Assembly: GCA_013399875.1 (NCBI GenBank)
Contig: VXAZ01000446.1
Coordinates: 918,088 to 982,087 of the forward strand
Length of the DNA: 64,000 bases
Reading direction: 5' to 3'
DNA from: Gymnorhina tibicen
Taxonomy: Eukaryota > Chordata > Aves > Passeriformes > Artamidae
Position 1 is the first letter of the stretch. Each line of letters starts with the position of its first letter. Both the position numbers and the translations under genes were made by a program. Under the pieces are notes generated by a model. The model searched no databases. It was not told where the DNA came from and saw only the letters and a list, made by a program, of their open reading frames with translations. Below are positions 51,846-59,690 of this stretch, piece by piece.

Positions 51846-51976
51846 CCGAGTCTCTGGACTGTATTATCGCATCAATTTTGAGCAGAACTTTCCATTAATC
51901 AATAATAAAGCCTGCTTTGAAAAAATCTTTAGCTTCTTCCCAAATAAGTTAGTAATTTGTTGTTAAATGGAGTATT

Positions 51977-51982
51977 GGTATT
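51977..51982. repeat. Target-site duplication GGTATT, left copy
   Basis: GGTATT directly flanks the left end of the LTR; an identical GGTATT flanks the right end at 52415-52420. Six bases is the duplication length usual for class II (ERVK-like) avian elements. Confidence 0.75.
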
Positions 51983-52414
51983 GATGCCTTGAGTGGTTAC
52001 TTAGAAACAGAGACTAGACAGGAGTAAGGGCATAAAGGGAGGGATTTATTTGAAAGGCCTTCAAAGGTACACCCTGGGGAGCCAAAGGCCACGTCCAAAA
52101 TGGACCCCAAGATGAACAACGAGTCACGAGTTCTTCACACTTTTATAGGTTTGGTTCATTTGCATATCAGCATAAATTTGCCAATTAAAACTTTAGCTAA
52201 TGATGTAATTTCTTCAACTTCTCCACCTCTCTAGAGGCCCTGGTTTACACCTTCTGGGCCTAGGACAATCTCAGTGTCCTTGAATAACAAGCTCGGAGAG
52301 GCTTTGTTGTGTCTATCTGGCATAAGAGAACAGCAGCTCGCAGGCTACAAGAAACTTCAGAGTTACACACTGGGCAATACAGGATTTGAAAAACAGAAAA
52401 TACTTAAAGGCATC
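51983..52414 (-). mobile_element. Solo LTR of an endogenous retrovirus, ERVK-like
   Basis: A 432-bp element with perfect 8-bp inverted ends (GATGCCTT / AAGGCATC) and identical 6-bp flanks GGTATT. On the minus strand it carries CCTATAAAAG (TATA box, 52149-52140) and, about 100 bp further, AATAAA (poly(A) signal, 52050-52045). This is the U3-R-U5 order of an LTR. An octamer motif ATGCAAAT lies 10 bp upstream of the TATA box. No internal retroviral sequence is present, so it arose by LTR-LTR recombination. The class call rests on the 6-bp duplication; the exact family is not known to me. Unusually, TG...CA lies two bases inside each end. Confidence 0.8.
52140..52165 (-). promoter_or_regulatory. 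LTR core promoter: octamer plus TATA box
   Basis: On the minus strand ATGCAAAT (52165-52158), a perfect Oct-factor octamer, is followed after 10 bp by TATAAAA (52147-52141). This compact arrangement resembles an immunoglobulin-type promoter. Transcription would start roughly 25-30 bp downstream, near 52115, and run leftward. Whether it is active cannot be told from sequence. Confidence 0.6.
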
Positions 52415-52420
52415 GGTATT
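52415..52420. repeat. Target-site duplication GGTATT, right copy
   Basis: Identical to the left copy at 51977-51982. Confidence 0.75.
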
Positions 52421-52962
52421 TTAACAAAACTATTTCCAAATCATCGAAATTAAAACCAGAAGGTTTTTTTGTTAGGTGTGTGATGACTTTCAACAAGGTT
52501 AATTGTAGTATGTCATTTTGTTTATGTCATTTAGTTTATTTAATTTTGCAGCTTCCCTCTGATTTCACTGTATTTCTTTACAGAGCGGTAGTGTGCATTT
52601 GGGCAGGGGAGAGAAAGGATCAGTTGTCTATACAATTTTTTGTAAGAGATAGAAGTAATTTGATCTGAATGTCTTGATCTCTTAATACCCAAAGCATTAT
52701 GGAAGGATTCCTTTTTCATAGCGATACATTTTCATTTTTCTCCTCAAAGAGTTTAAATGTGATGGGAATTTCTTTGCCACCTGTAAAAGGGGAACTTGAG
52801 TCTGTAAGAGAGCAGTATCCAATAAGTCTTATGACTTCTGCTCTCATAGGAATAAGAAAAAAGCCTTGGCATAGTTACGTGTAACAATCGTGTCCTGCCT
52901 TGCTCTGGTACTGCAGTGAGAAGGTCTTTGCAGGGCAGTTGATACTGAGCAGAAAACAGTGG
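52421..52962. other. Unique noncoding DNA between LTR and CR1
   Basis: AT-rich sequence with two short open frames of about 60 codons and no recognisable domain. Confidence 0.5.
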
Positions 52963-53332
52963 TAAAATCATGGAAGGGACCTTAGAGGGACCTGCCCAGG
53001 GACACCTTCCACCAGACCGGGGTGCTCCAAGCCCCGTCCTGCCTGGGCTTGGACACTTCCAGAGATGGGGCAGCCACAGCTTCTCTGGGTAGCCTGTGCC
53101 AGGGTCTCACCACCCTCACAGGGAAGAATTTCTTCCTAATATCCCATCTAACCCTGCCTCTGGCAGCTTGAAGCCCCCTTGTCCTGTCACTGCAGGCCCT
53201 TGTCCAAAGTCCTTTGCCAGCTCTCCTGGAGCCCCTTTAGGCACTGGAAGGGCTCTAAGTTCTCCCCAGAGCCTTCTCTTCTCCAGGCTGGACGCCCCCA
53301 GCTGTCCCAGCCTGGCTCCAGAGCAGAGCAAA
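52963..53332 (-). mobile_element. CR1 LINE, 5'-truncated copy
   Basis: Plus-strand text begins AAAATCATGGAAGGGACCTT and includes GGGACACCTTCCACCAGACC, GATGGGGCAGCCACAGCTTC, AATTTCTTCCTAATATCCCA, CCCTTGTCCTGTCACTGCAG, CCTTCTCTTCTCCAGGCTGG and CAGCTGTCCCAGCCTGGCTC. It is about 370 bp and reaches into the end of ORF2. It looks comparatively little decayed, suggesting a younger copy, though a segment between GGTTTGGGTTGGAA and GGGACCTT is missing. Confidence 0.94.
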
Positions 53333-53369
53333 TATGAGTAAGTAGTGCTGATTGCTCCAGTGGACTTCG

Positions 53370-53390
53370 GAGAGAGAGAGGGAGAGAGGT
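53370..53390. repeat. (GA)n purine run
   Basis: GGAGAGAGAGAGGGAGAGAGG, an imperfect GA microsatellite. Confidence 0.85.
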
Positions 53391-54907
53391 AGTGCTCAAT
53401 GCCCTGTTCCCATATGTTCTTGGAGCCAACTGCTTTACTGAGGGAGTTTAATAGTAGTCTCAGAGGAAAAACCCTGCTGGTGAACAGAAGGCAGGCAGCA
53501 CTTAACTGATTTTAAATATAGAGTACCACTGCTGTAATAAAAAGAAAGAAAACCAGAATACCTGCTAGATTCGCAGCAGTTTTTTTATTTTAAGTGAGCA
53601 GACCACAAGTAGTGCAGAAAAGCAGGATGCTGGAGGGAAAGCAGGCTTGAGTTGAAGGAAGTGAAAGCTTTAGAAGTTGGAAGAAACCCCCAGGAGCTGC
53701 TGAGCCCCCGCTAATCCTTGCATGTTGTAATTACACGTAAAACCCCATAGAGGAAATGTGCCCTCTCCTCCCACTGCTCACCAGCAGGATGCTGTACCAA
53801 GGGCTCGGATTCCAGATGACTTTATTGACTTGATGGAGCATTCTATATCACATTCACTACAGAATTATGTTAAAGCACAAATGTTGTGCAACAAATTACA
53901 GTGGTCAAAATGAAGAAAGAATGAATGAGGCAGATTAGCTGGTGTGCACCGCTTGTTTTGTACTGCTCTAGTCATGCAGAACAGCTGTAAATACAGTTTA
54001 AACAGCCACCAAGACCTCAATTATTCTCCTACTTGTTCATGTAGATTAGTATGGTCTTGCTCTATAGCTAAGTGATTTAAACAACAATTCTGGGAGCGAC
54101 TGATGAGGTTCATTTACACCAGTGTAAATCTACAGCTTCTGGTTTTTGATTAAAGTTTTATGTATCAAGCTATTCATCAATGACTCCTTTTAAATGCTGC
54201 TGTTTGTGGAACTCAGGGATGATCTTTATCCATTTAGTGAAATAGGAGAAAATTCCAAGAGATTTTTTTTCAGATTTTATTCTTGGAGCATATAAAAATG
54301 GTGTATCAGCTTACAGCAAATCATCCAAGAGGCTAATTTAAAAAATTTCTTTAAAAGATAGTGGTAAGAGAGATTGTCTGTTACCAAGTAAGCTAAGTGT
54401 GATAGAGAAGTTATCTTTCAATACCAATGTGAATTTGGATTAATTTTAGAACCAGTAGCAGAAAGTTTTCCCTGAACTGCTCCACAAGACCTATCACTAA
54501 CCTGATGAGTTTCAGGTTGGAATTACAAGCAATCAGGTATTTAAAACCACATTTGTTCTTAAACTTTATTTGATATCCCATTGGTGCGAGGGGATTGCAG
54601 TAGGACACTAATACAGGTATTGCAATATTATTTGGCCCCTTTTCAGGCTGAATAGCATCTTACTTCATAGGGATTATTGATTTTTATGGGGCTATTCATC
54701 AAGAAAATTTGTAGGTAACTCAGTAAGGATGTGGTGTGGCCTGACGTGGTTTGGGAATTTGGGTTAGGAAGTCACAAAGACATTCAAGAGAATGGCTGAA
54801 GGATCTTGAGCTTAGGGCTTTCTGATTTGCAATGCTGCATTTCTTCTCTAAGACTTACTAATGAAGTGCTATTGTAATAAATCTTGCTTTGGTGATGAGG
54901 AAATACA
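53391..54907. other. Unique noncoding DNA, possible constrained segment
   Basis: No gene. Between about 53860 and 54180 the sequence is repeat-free and contains the palindrome at 54113-54128. The rest is AT-rich without recognisable features. Confidence 0.4.
54113..54128. repeat. Palindrome TTTACACCAGTGTAAA in an old repeat context
   Basis: TTTACAC is followed by CA and then GTGTAAA. With its left context (GAGGTTCATTTACACCAG) it matches a motif I recall from a widespread amniote repeat ('tttacaccagtgtaaatc.ggagtaactc'). The downstream part here (TACAGCTTC) has diverged. Brachyury-type T-box sites also contain TCACACC/GGTGTGA-like halves, so a binding role is possible but unproven. Confidence 0.5.
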
Positions 54908-55191
54908 TTCAGTGCAGGGACTGTACTGTTAGAACAAGGGGTAACAGCTTCGACTTGGCAGAGGGCAGGAGTAGATGGGGTATTGGGACAAAATTCTTCC
55001 CTGTGTGGGCAGTGATGCCCTGGCACAGGTTGCCCAGAGAAGCTGTGGCTGCCCCATCCCTGAAAGTGTTCCAGGCCAGGTTGGATGGGGCTTGCAGCAA
55101 TATGGGATGGTGGAAGGTGTCCCTGGCCATGGCAGGGGGTGGAATGGGATGGGCTTTAAGATCCCTTCCAACCCAAGCCATTCTGGGATTG
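54908..55191 (+). mobile_element. CR1 LINE, 5'-truncated copy
   Basis: Sense order is AGAACAAGGGGTAACAGCTT, CAAAATTCTTCCCTGTGTGG, GGTTGCCCAGAGAAGCTGTG, CCCCATCCCTGAAAGTGTTC, CAGGCCAGGTTGGATGGGGC, TGGAAGGTGTCCCTGGCC and GATCCCTTCCAACCCAAGCC, with tail ATTCTGGGATTGG. About 285 bp, starting near the end of ORF2. The 96- to 112-codon frames on both strands across it are by-products. Confidence 0.95.
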
Positions 55192-55834
55192 GAAAACACC
55201 TGTAAATTCCAGGTTCATTGTTCCTAGCAGAATGTGTTTGAGACAAACAGTACATTTCACTCTGAAGAAGGAAGAAGGCTCATTTTGCAGTCCAGGACAG
55301 GACACATGATTTGAGCAGGATGGTAAACGACTGAATGACAGGATGGTGAGTTTGGAGACAAAGAACTGAAAATTGCCATGTGTAAACTGCACAGCTTCCC
55401 TAATTTCATCAGCCGTGCCATGACTAGCACACGAGTTCTTGCATATTCCTAAAGACAAATAAGACTCTTTAGTGAGTGACATTGATCATTTTGCCTCCTG
55501 TAGGCTGGTGAAGTGAGAGCCACTCTGACTTGGGGCTGTTCTTGGGCTCTCCCCGTTTCTGATGTACAAATCTTGATGTACATCTCCAGAGGGCACCTGG
55601 GACATAATCTGAGGACCAAAACAGTTTTTGGCTTCAATGTGAGTCCTTAGTCCCTCATCTTGGTTCCTTGGCTATTTAGCCCTTTGCTCCATTCTTCCTT
55701 GTTTGACATTGTAATTTGGATTTTTCACATGCAGCAGATTCTTTGGTGGTGTCACCTGCTTGCACTGAGAGACTTTTGTTTCTGTTCATGATTCACATTT
55801 TTTCAGAATTATTCCTCTCCCTAATTTATAATGT
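55192..55834. other. Unique noncoding DNA
   Basis: Nothing recognisable. A minus-strand frame of 108 codons at 55156-55482 partly overlaps the CR1 and has no domain. Confidence 0.5.
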
Positions 55835-55839
55835 ATATA
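55835..55839. repeat. Target-site duplication ATATA, left copy
   Basis: ATATA immediately precedes the LTR's TGTCC start and recurs immediately after its ACACA end at 56318-56322. The local sequence is TA-rich, so the match is less decisive than a complex 5-mer would be. Confidence 0.65.
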
Positions 55840-56317
55840 TGTCCTAGGTTAAAATATAGATGTATTCAAGTATTCTATTACCACCAGCTGTGGGCCATTA
55901 GCTGTTATCGCCTGCTAATGACCCACCCCTGATAACAGACAATGGGCCATCAAGAAACCCCCACATGACTCATGGACTTATCTCATCCTACTGTGAGATG
56001 CTCCACCCAGGAGGGAGGAGCCAAGCATTCCCACCTGGATATAACTTGCCCTCAGAACTGCCTAACTTAGCCCTGTCTACTGAATTACCAGCGGACAAAG
56101 CTACCACTGGACTTTCATCTGGAGACCTTCTGTAGGATCATCACTCCAACTGAGCTACGTCATCTGGACTGCTACCACCACTCTAACAGGGTGTCAGGTT
56201 GTATCTGACTTTGTCAGTGCTTCTCCTTATATTATTTCATTTGTTTCTAATTTTATTTTCCCATTAATTTAGATCCTGACTTGTGATCTCCCACTGGTTT
56301 GTTTTCAAACCAACACA
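55840..56317 (+). mobile_element. Solo LTR of an endogenous retrovirus, ERVL-like
   Basis: A 478-bp element starting TGTCCTAGGTTAAAATATAG and ending TTTTCAAACCAACACA, bounded by TGT...ACA and by a 5-bp duplication ATATA. GGATATAAC near 56037-56045 is the probable TATA box, preceded by CCAGGAGGGAGGAGCCAAGC. No internal retroviral sequence is present. The poly(A) signal expected in the T-rich 3' third appears decayed (CCCATTAATTTAG). I recall closely similar LTRs being abundant in songbird genomes; the 5-bp duplication fits an ERVL-type integrase. The family name needs a library search. Confidence 0.82.
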
Positions 56318-56322
56318 ATATA
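56318..56322. repeat. Target-site duplication ATATA, right copy
   Basis: Matches the left copy at 55835-55839. Confidence 0.65.
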
Positions 56323-56329
56323 GTATCTT

Positions 56330-58150
56330 TTAGTGACTCACTAATCTTTTTTAATTTCAGGGTGTCTCATAATTCCTTCTGCCTCACCTTGCTGAGTAAC
56401 TTTAATGATTTTGTATTTAATGCTGTTAACTCTGGTTTCTCCTCCTTTCCTCCTGCTGTGTAACCCTTCTCCCCCAGGCTCCTGACCAGCACTGTTGTTC
56501 CAGCACCGCTGTTTTCCTTATACAGGTGAGTTTGTATTCTTAACATACAGACTCCCTAATCCCTTCATTTCAATTTTTGTTATTCTTCCTTCACAGTCAA
56601 GTACTTCATTTACGGTTTATGTGTTTCCATCAGCCTGCCAAACCCAGCTGAGTACCAGGGTCTCCCTCTGCATCTATTTCCTTTTACAGCTCACTAGAGG
56701 AGATATCTTTCTCCCGTCTCTTCTCAGGAACAGCTACTGCTGCTAGTTTTCTTTAAGGTTTAGCCACTCACTGCTCAGATCCATCTCCTCATCCTGTCCA
56801 GCTACTTTCTTTTCTTACTGTGACTTACTCTTAGTCCACATTTCTTCTTTTTTTTTTGACTTCCCCTCCATATTAATATGGTCTAAAAATATATTGTGTT
56901 CCTAAAATTTACTGCAAAGTGCACCATAGTTTGGTTTCCTTCTGTTTTTAATAACAGCAACTGCTTCAGCAAGACTAAAATAGATTTTTTGATCAAAGAT
57001 TGCAGCCTTTACCACATGCTTTCTCACAGGTAAAGCTGATCAGTCCCTCACCCTTCTCTGATAGTTTCTATTCCCTTGTTATTGCACAGTCCCCCATCTC
57101 TGCAGTTACTGTCCCAGCTCCTTGCTCTTCATTTTTGTAGATATTGTCCTTGCTCCTTCTGTGGTTTGTAGGAATGCTGTGTTGCTTTTGACTGTCTCCT
57201 CTCTGCCAATCAGATCACTGGGTGACCTCCTCTCCTCAGATATGGTCAGGTGCTATTTTTATGCAGATGAGTTGCAAATCTGTTTGTCAGCCTGGTGTTT
57301 GTTTTCCTCTGTTCAGGCGTGTATTTCATCTCGCATCTCCAGCACTTCTGGCCTGACAGCTCCTGATAACAAAGGCAAAGCAGAGCTATGTATCTCCTCT
57401 GGAAAATTCTCTTGTGTCCCTCACTTCTTATCCCACCTTCAGCATATTACCATCCACAGCCAGTGATGTTTGTTATCTGGACACATTCAGTTATGAATTC
57501 TTCTGTTCAGCTGTAGTGTCACTGTTATCTCTCCCATCATCTACAAGTGGTTGTCCCCGGTATCATTTTTTCCCTGACTTCCATTTAGAGTCTTTCTAGC
57601 TCTCTCTACCTTCAGCTGTGCACAGAAAGGTATCCTGCATTTTCAAAGTTACACTTTGATTATTTAATTGCCTTCCTTGCCATCACCAGTAAGGGGCTGC
57701 TCCACTCCTGATGGAATCATCTTTATCTGACACCGTTGGGCTCACTGGAGTAGAATTTTTGTTTGCTTCAAGTTATCAGTGAGTGGTTTCATGCTCTTTT
57801 CATCTATAAAGCTGTTGAGACCTCTCTTATGTAGCTGGGAGTCTACCTTAATTTCCTCTAGTTCTCTAGAAAGTTTTCCTAACTGTTCTGTTCCCCGTAT
57901 TTCTTTCTTTATGCTTTTATGCTTTCTCAAACACCCCTACTCTCTCCCTTCAAATTTAATTTCTTAATCTTGTGGCTTTGAGACTTTTTCACATATCCTT
58001 GCATAAATATCTCTTTAGTTTTTAATCTGTGAAGCATTTGTCTAATCTTTTTAATAAGATAAGGCCAAGAACTTACTTTTTACTGTCCTCTTTTATTGGG
58101 ATTTTTAATGCTATTAAGGCACTGTAGATATTTAAACCATTATCAGTAAT
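56330..58150. other. Pyrimidine-rich tract of about 1.8 kb
   Basis: From just after the LTR the plus strand becomes strongly C+T-rich, with many CTCC/TTCTCTC/CCTTCC blocks, and this continues to about 58150. There is no simple repeat unit. It surrounds the L2-like fossil at 57060-57480, whose coding strand is also pyrimidine-rich, so much of the tract may be one decayed LINE. I see no gene in it. Confidence 0.5.
57060..57480 (+). pseudogene. L2-like LINE reverse transcriptase fossil
   Basis: In one plus-strand frame (57122-57466) the translation contains SLGDLLSSDMVRCYFYADEL and then QICLS. This aligns with the RT core of L2/CR1-group LINEs, which reads roughly 'pLGd.i.shg...h.YADDtQiylS'. 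The catalytic YADD is YADE here, so the second aspartate is lost. Downstream, VQACISSRISS and DNKGKAEL fit the 'l.aCl..is.Wm....L.ln..KTEl' segment with small indels. At DNA level CACTGGGTGACCTCCTCTCC and TATGCAGATGAG are the clearest blocks. The copy is very old and dead. The clade is probably L2-like rather than avian CR1, but not certain. Confidence 0.6.
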
Positions 58151-58403
58151 ACCTCATAGGTTTTCTTTTCTCTTTTCAAATACACTTTAATGGGTTTTAG
58201 GCATAATTGTTAAAATGAAGATGATAACATACTAGAAATAAAATACACCTGCTGCAAGTAAATTGCACAGAGATCTGTGAATGGGAAGCAATTGCAAACC
58301 TTGCTTATGTAGGCAGACAGTGCCCGTGGCTTTGGGAAGCTGGCAAGGTCACTTAAGAACAAGAAAGCCAGTACTGGATATGATACATAGGTAATCAGAC
58401 AAG

Positions 58404-58589
58404 GAACATGGCCTTACAGCCCATCCAGTCCCACCCCCTGGGCAGGGACACCTTCCACTATCCCAGGTTGCTCCAAGCCCCATCCAGCCTGGCCTTGAAC
58501 ACTTCTGGGGATGGGGCAGGCACAGCTTCTGTGGGTACCCTGTGCCAGGGCCTCACCGCCCTTCCTAACAAGAATAATTTTGTTCTAAT
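58404..58589 (-). mobile_element. CR1 LINE 3' fragment
   Basis: Plus-strand text is CAGCCCATCCAGTCCCACCC, GGGCAGGGACACCTTCCACT, CCCAGGTTGCTCCAAGCC, GGATGGGGCAGGCACAGCTT and CTGTGCCAGGGCCTCACCG, followed by a decayed AAGAATAATTTTGTTCTAAT. The tail octamers and the AAGGGACCTTAAAG block are missing at the left, so the 3' extremity has been lost. About 185 bp. Confidence 0.92.
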
Positions 58590-59019
58590 TACTTTTACCT
58601 CTGTCCATATAGTCTTCATATAGGAATCCTTCCTTGTGAGGGATTTAGCTGAAGATCTGTCTCAAATCTAAATGTCTCCTCAGAGATTATGTGGTTTGGG
58701 AGTATGGAATAAACAGATGAAAGGAATAGTAGTGAGTCACCAAGATCAGCTCATATTGACTCAAAAACTGGAGCCAAAGCAGCTTAACTACTAATTGTGA
58801 TGCATAATATCTTCCTTAATATTTCCTCAGTACTTCAGGACTTCAAGTAGCAACTCTGAGCTCTGAGCTGGCCATTACTGCTCAGAGTAATGTTTTTGAG
58901 ACTGTGATAAGGGGCTGTGTGACAACATCAGCTCAACCCTTTATGGTGGTAAAAAAATGTAAATCAAACACAAAGAATTTTTAATAAAGGACTAGAGGAT
59001 AAAGCAGCAACATCACTGG
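58590..59019. other. Unique noncoding DNA
   Basis: AT-rich sequence with no recognisable feature. Confidence 0.45.
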
Positions 59020-59690
59020 ATACATCCATGCTTTGCCAACAGCTGGAATTAGTTTGTACAGTTCTGGTCCCCTCACCTCCAGGACAATCCATTGGATCCA
59101 TAAGGTGTCTAGAGAGGAGCAACAGGGCTGGTCAAATGCTGCTTTATGTGGAACAACCAAGTAAGCCAGGGGTTTTCAGCCAGGAATACAGGTGGCTCTA
59201 GAATTCATGAGGAGGACTGAAGAGGGGTTGGGGGCTTTTTCAGAGGTGTTTTTGTTTTGTTAGATTTTTTGTTGTTGTTTTTGTTCGGTTGGTTTGGTTT
59301 TGTTGGTGGTTTTTTGTGGGGGAAGGATTGGTTTGATTCTTTTTTGCTGTCTCTTCTAACAGAAGAAATAGAAGGGATGGAATTAAACCAACAAGAGGCA
59401 TGTTGAAAGCAAACATACAAGACTGGCCATTCTTGTAGGGTGGCTGTTTGCAGAGGCTCAACAGGAGATTAGACAAAGCTCATGGAACAGAGGTTTCTGG
59501 AGTTCCCAGAACGTGTATCCAGCTTGGAAAGTCTCTGAGGTGCCAGTGCCTGACAGCTGGGGGTAAGAGTTCCCATTCTCCCCTAGGCACCCTGCACTCC
59601 TGGCAGCAATCAGGAATAGCATAGAGGTTATGTGGCTCTTTGAGCAAAGCAGTAGCACTGCTTTGCCAGCATGTTCAGGAATTACGGGCA
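59020..59690 (+). mobile_element. Very old CR1-group LINE, probably one mosaic copy
   Basis: At 59050-59150 GTACAGTTCTGGTCCCCTCA, GTGTCTAGAGAGGAGCAACA and GGGCTGGTCAAATG match the RT-distal ORF2 text of CR1 ('...ggccctcac...gtccagagaagggcaac.a.gctggt'). At 59465-59690 GATTAGACAAAGCTCATGGA, ACAGAGGTTTCTGG, TCTGAGGTGCCAGTGCCTGA, AGCATAGAGGTTATGTGGCT and CTTTGAGCAAAGCAGTAGC follow the 3' UTR of an old amniote CR1 type ('gacaaattcatggaggac', 'tgccagttgctg', 'actagatggatctttggtctgacccagta'). A T/G-rich tract sits between the halves. Treating both as one element is inference. Confidence 0.55.
59247..59342. repeat. T/G-rich low-complexity tract
   Basis: GTTTT/GTTG/GGTT units over about 95 bases with almost no A or C on the plus strand. 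It probably expanded inside the old CR1 copy. Confidence 0.8.

Larger units (their letters stand above)
48096..51982. other. Mostly unique noncoding DNA
   Basis: No gene is supported. A frame at 49778-50011 starts in a good initiation context (GTCACCATGG) but has no domain and no supporting signals. A decayed CR1 lies at 49505-49655 and an old repeat scrap at 51752-51845, both listed. The rest is single-copy sequence. Confidence 0.45.

Noticed and set aside
51961..52426. Alternative LTR limits TGTTAA...TTAACA
   Set aside because: These ends look like a terminal inverted repeat, but their flanks do not match, whereas the limits 51983-52414 have an exact 6-bp duplication.
54909..55255. Overlapping 96- to 112-codon frames on both strands
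   Set aside because: All derive from the CR1 at 54908-55191.
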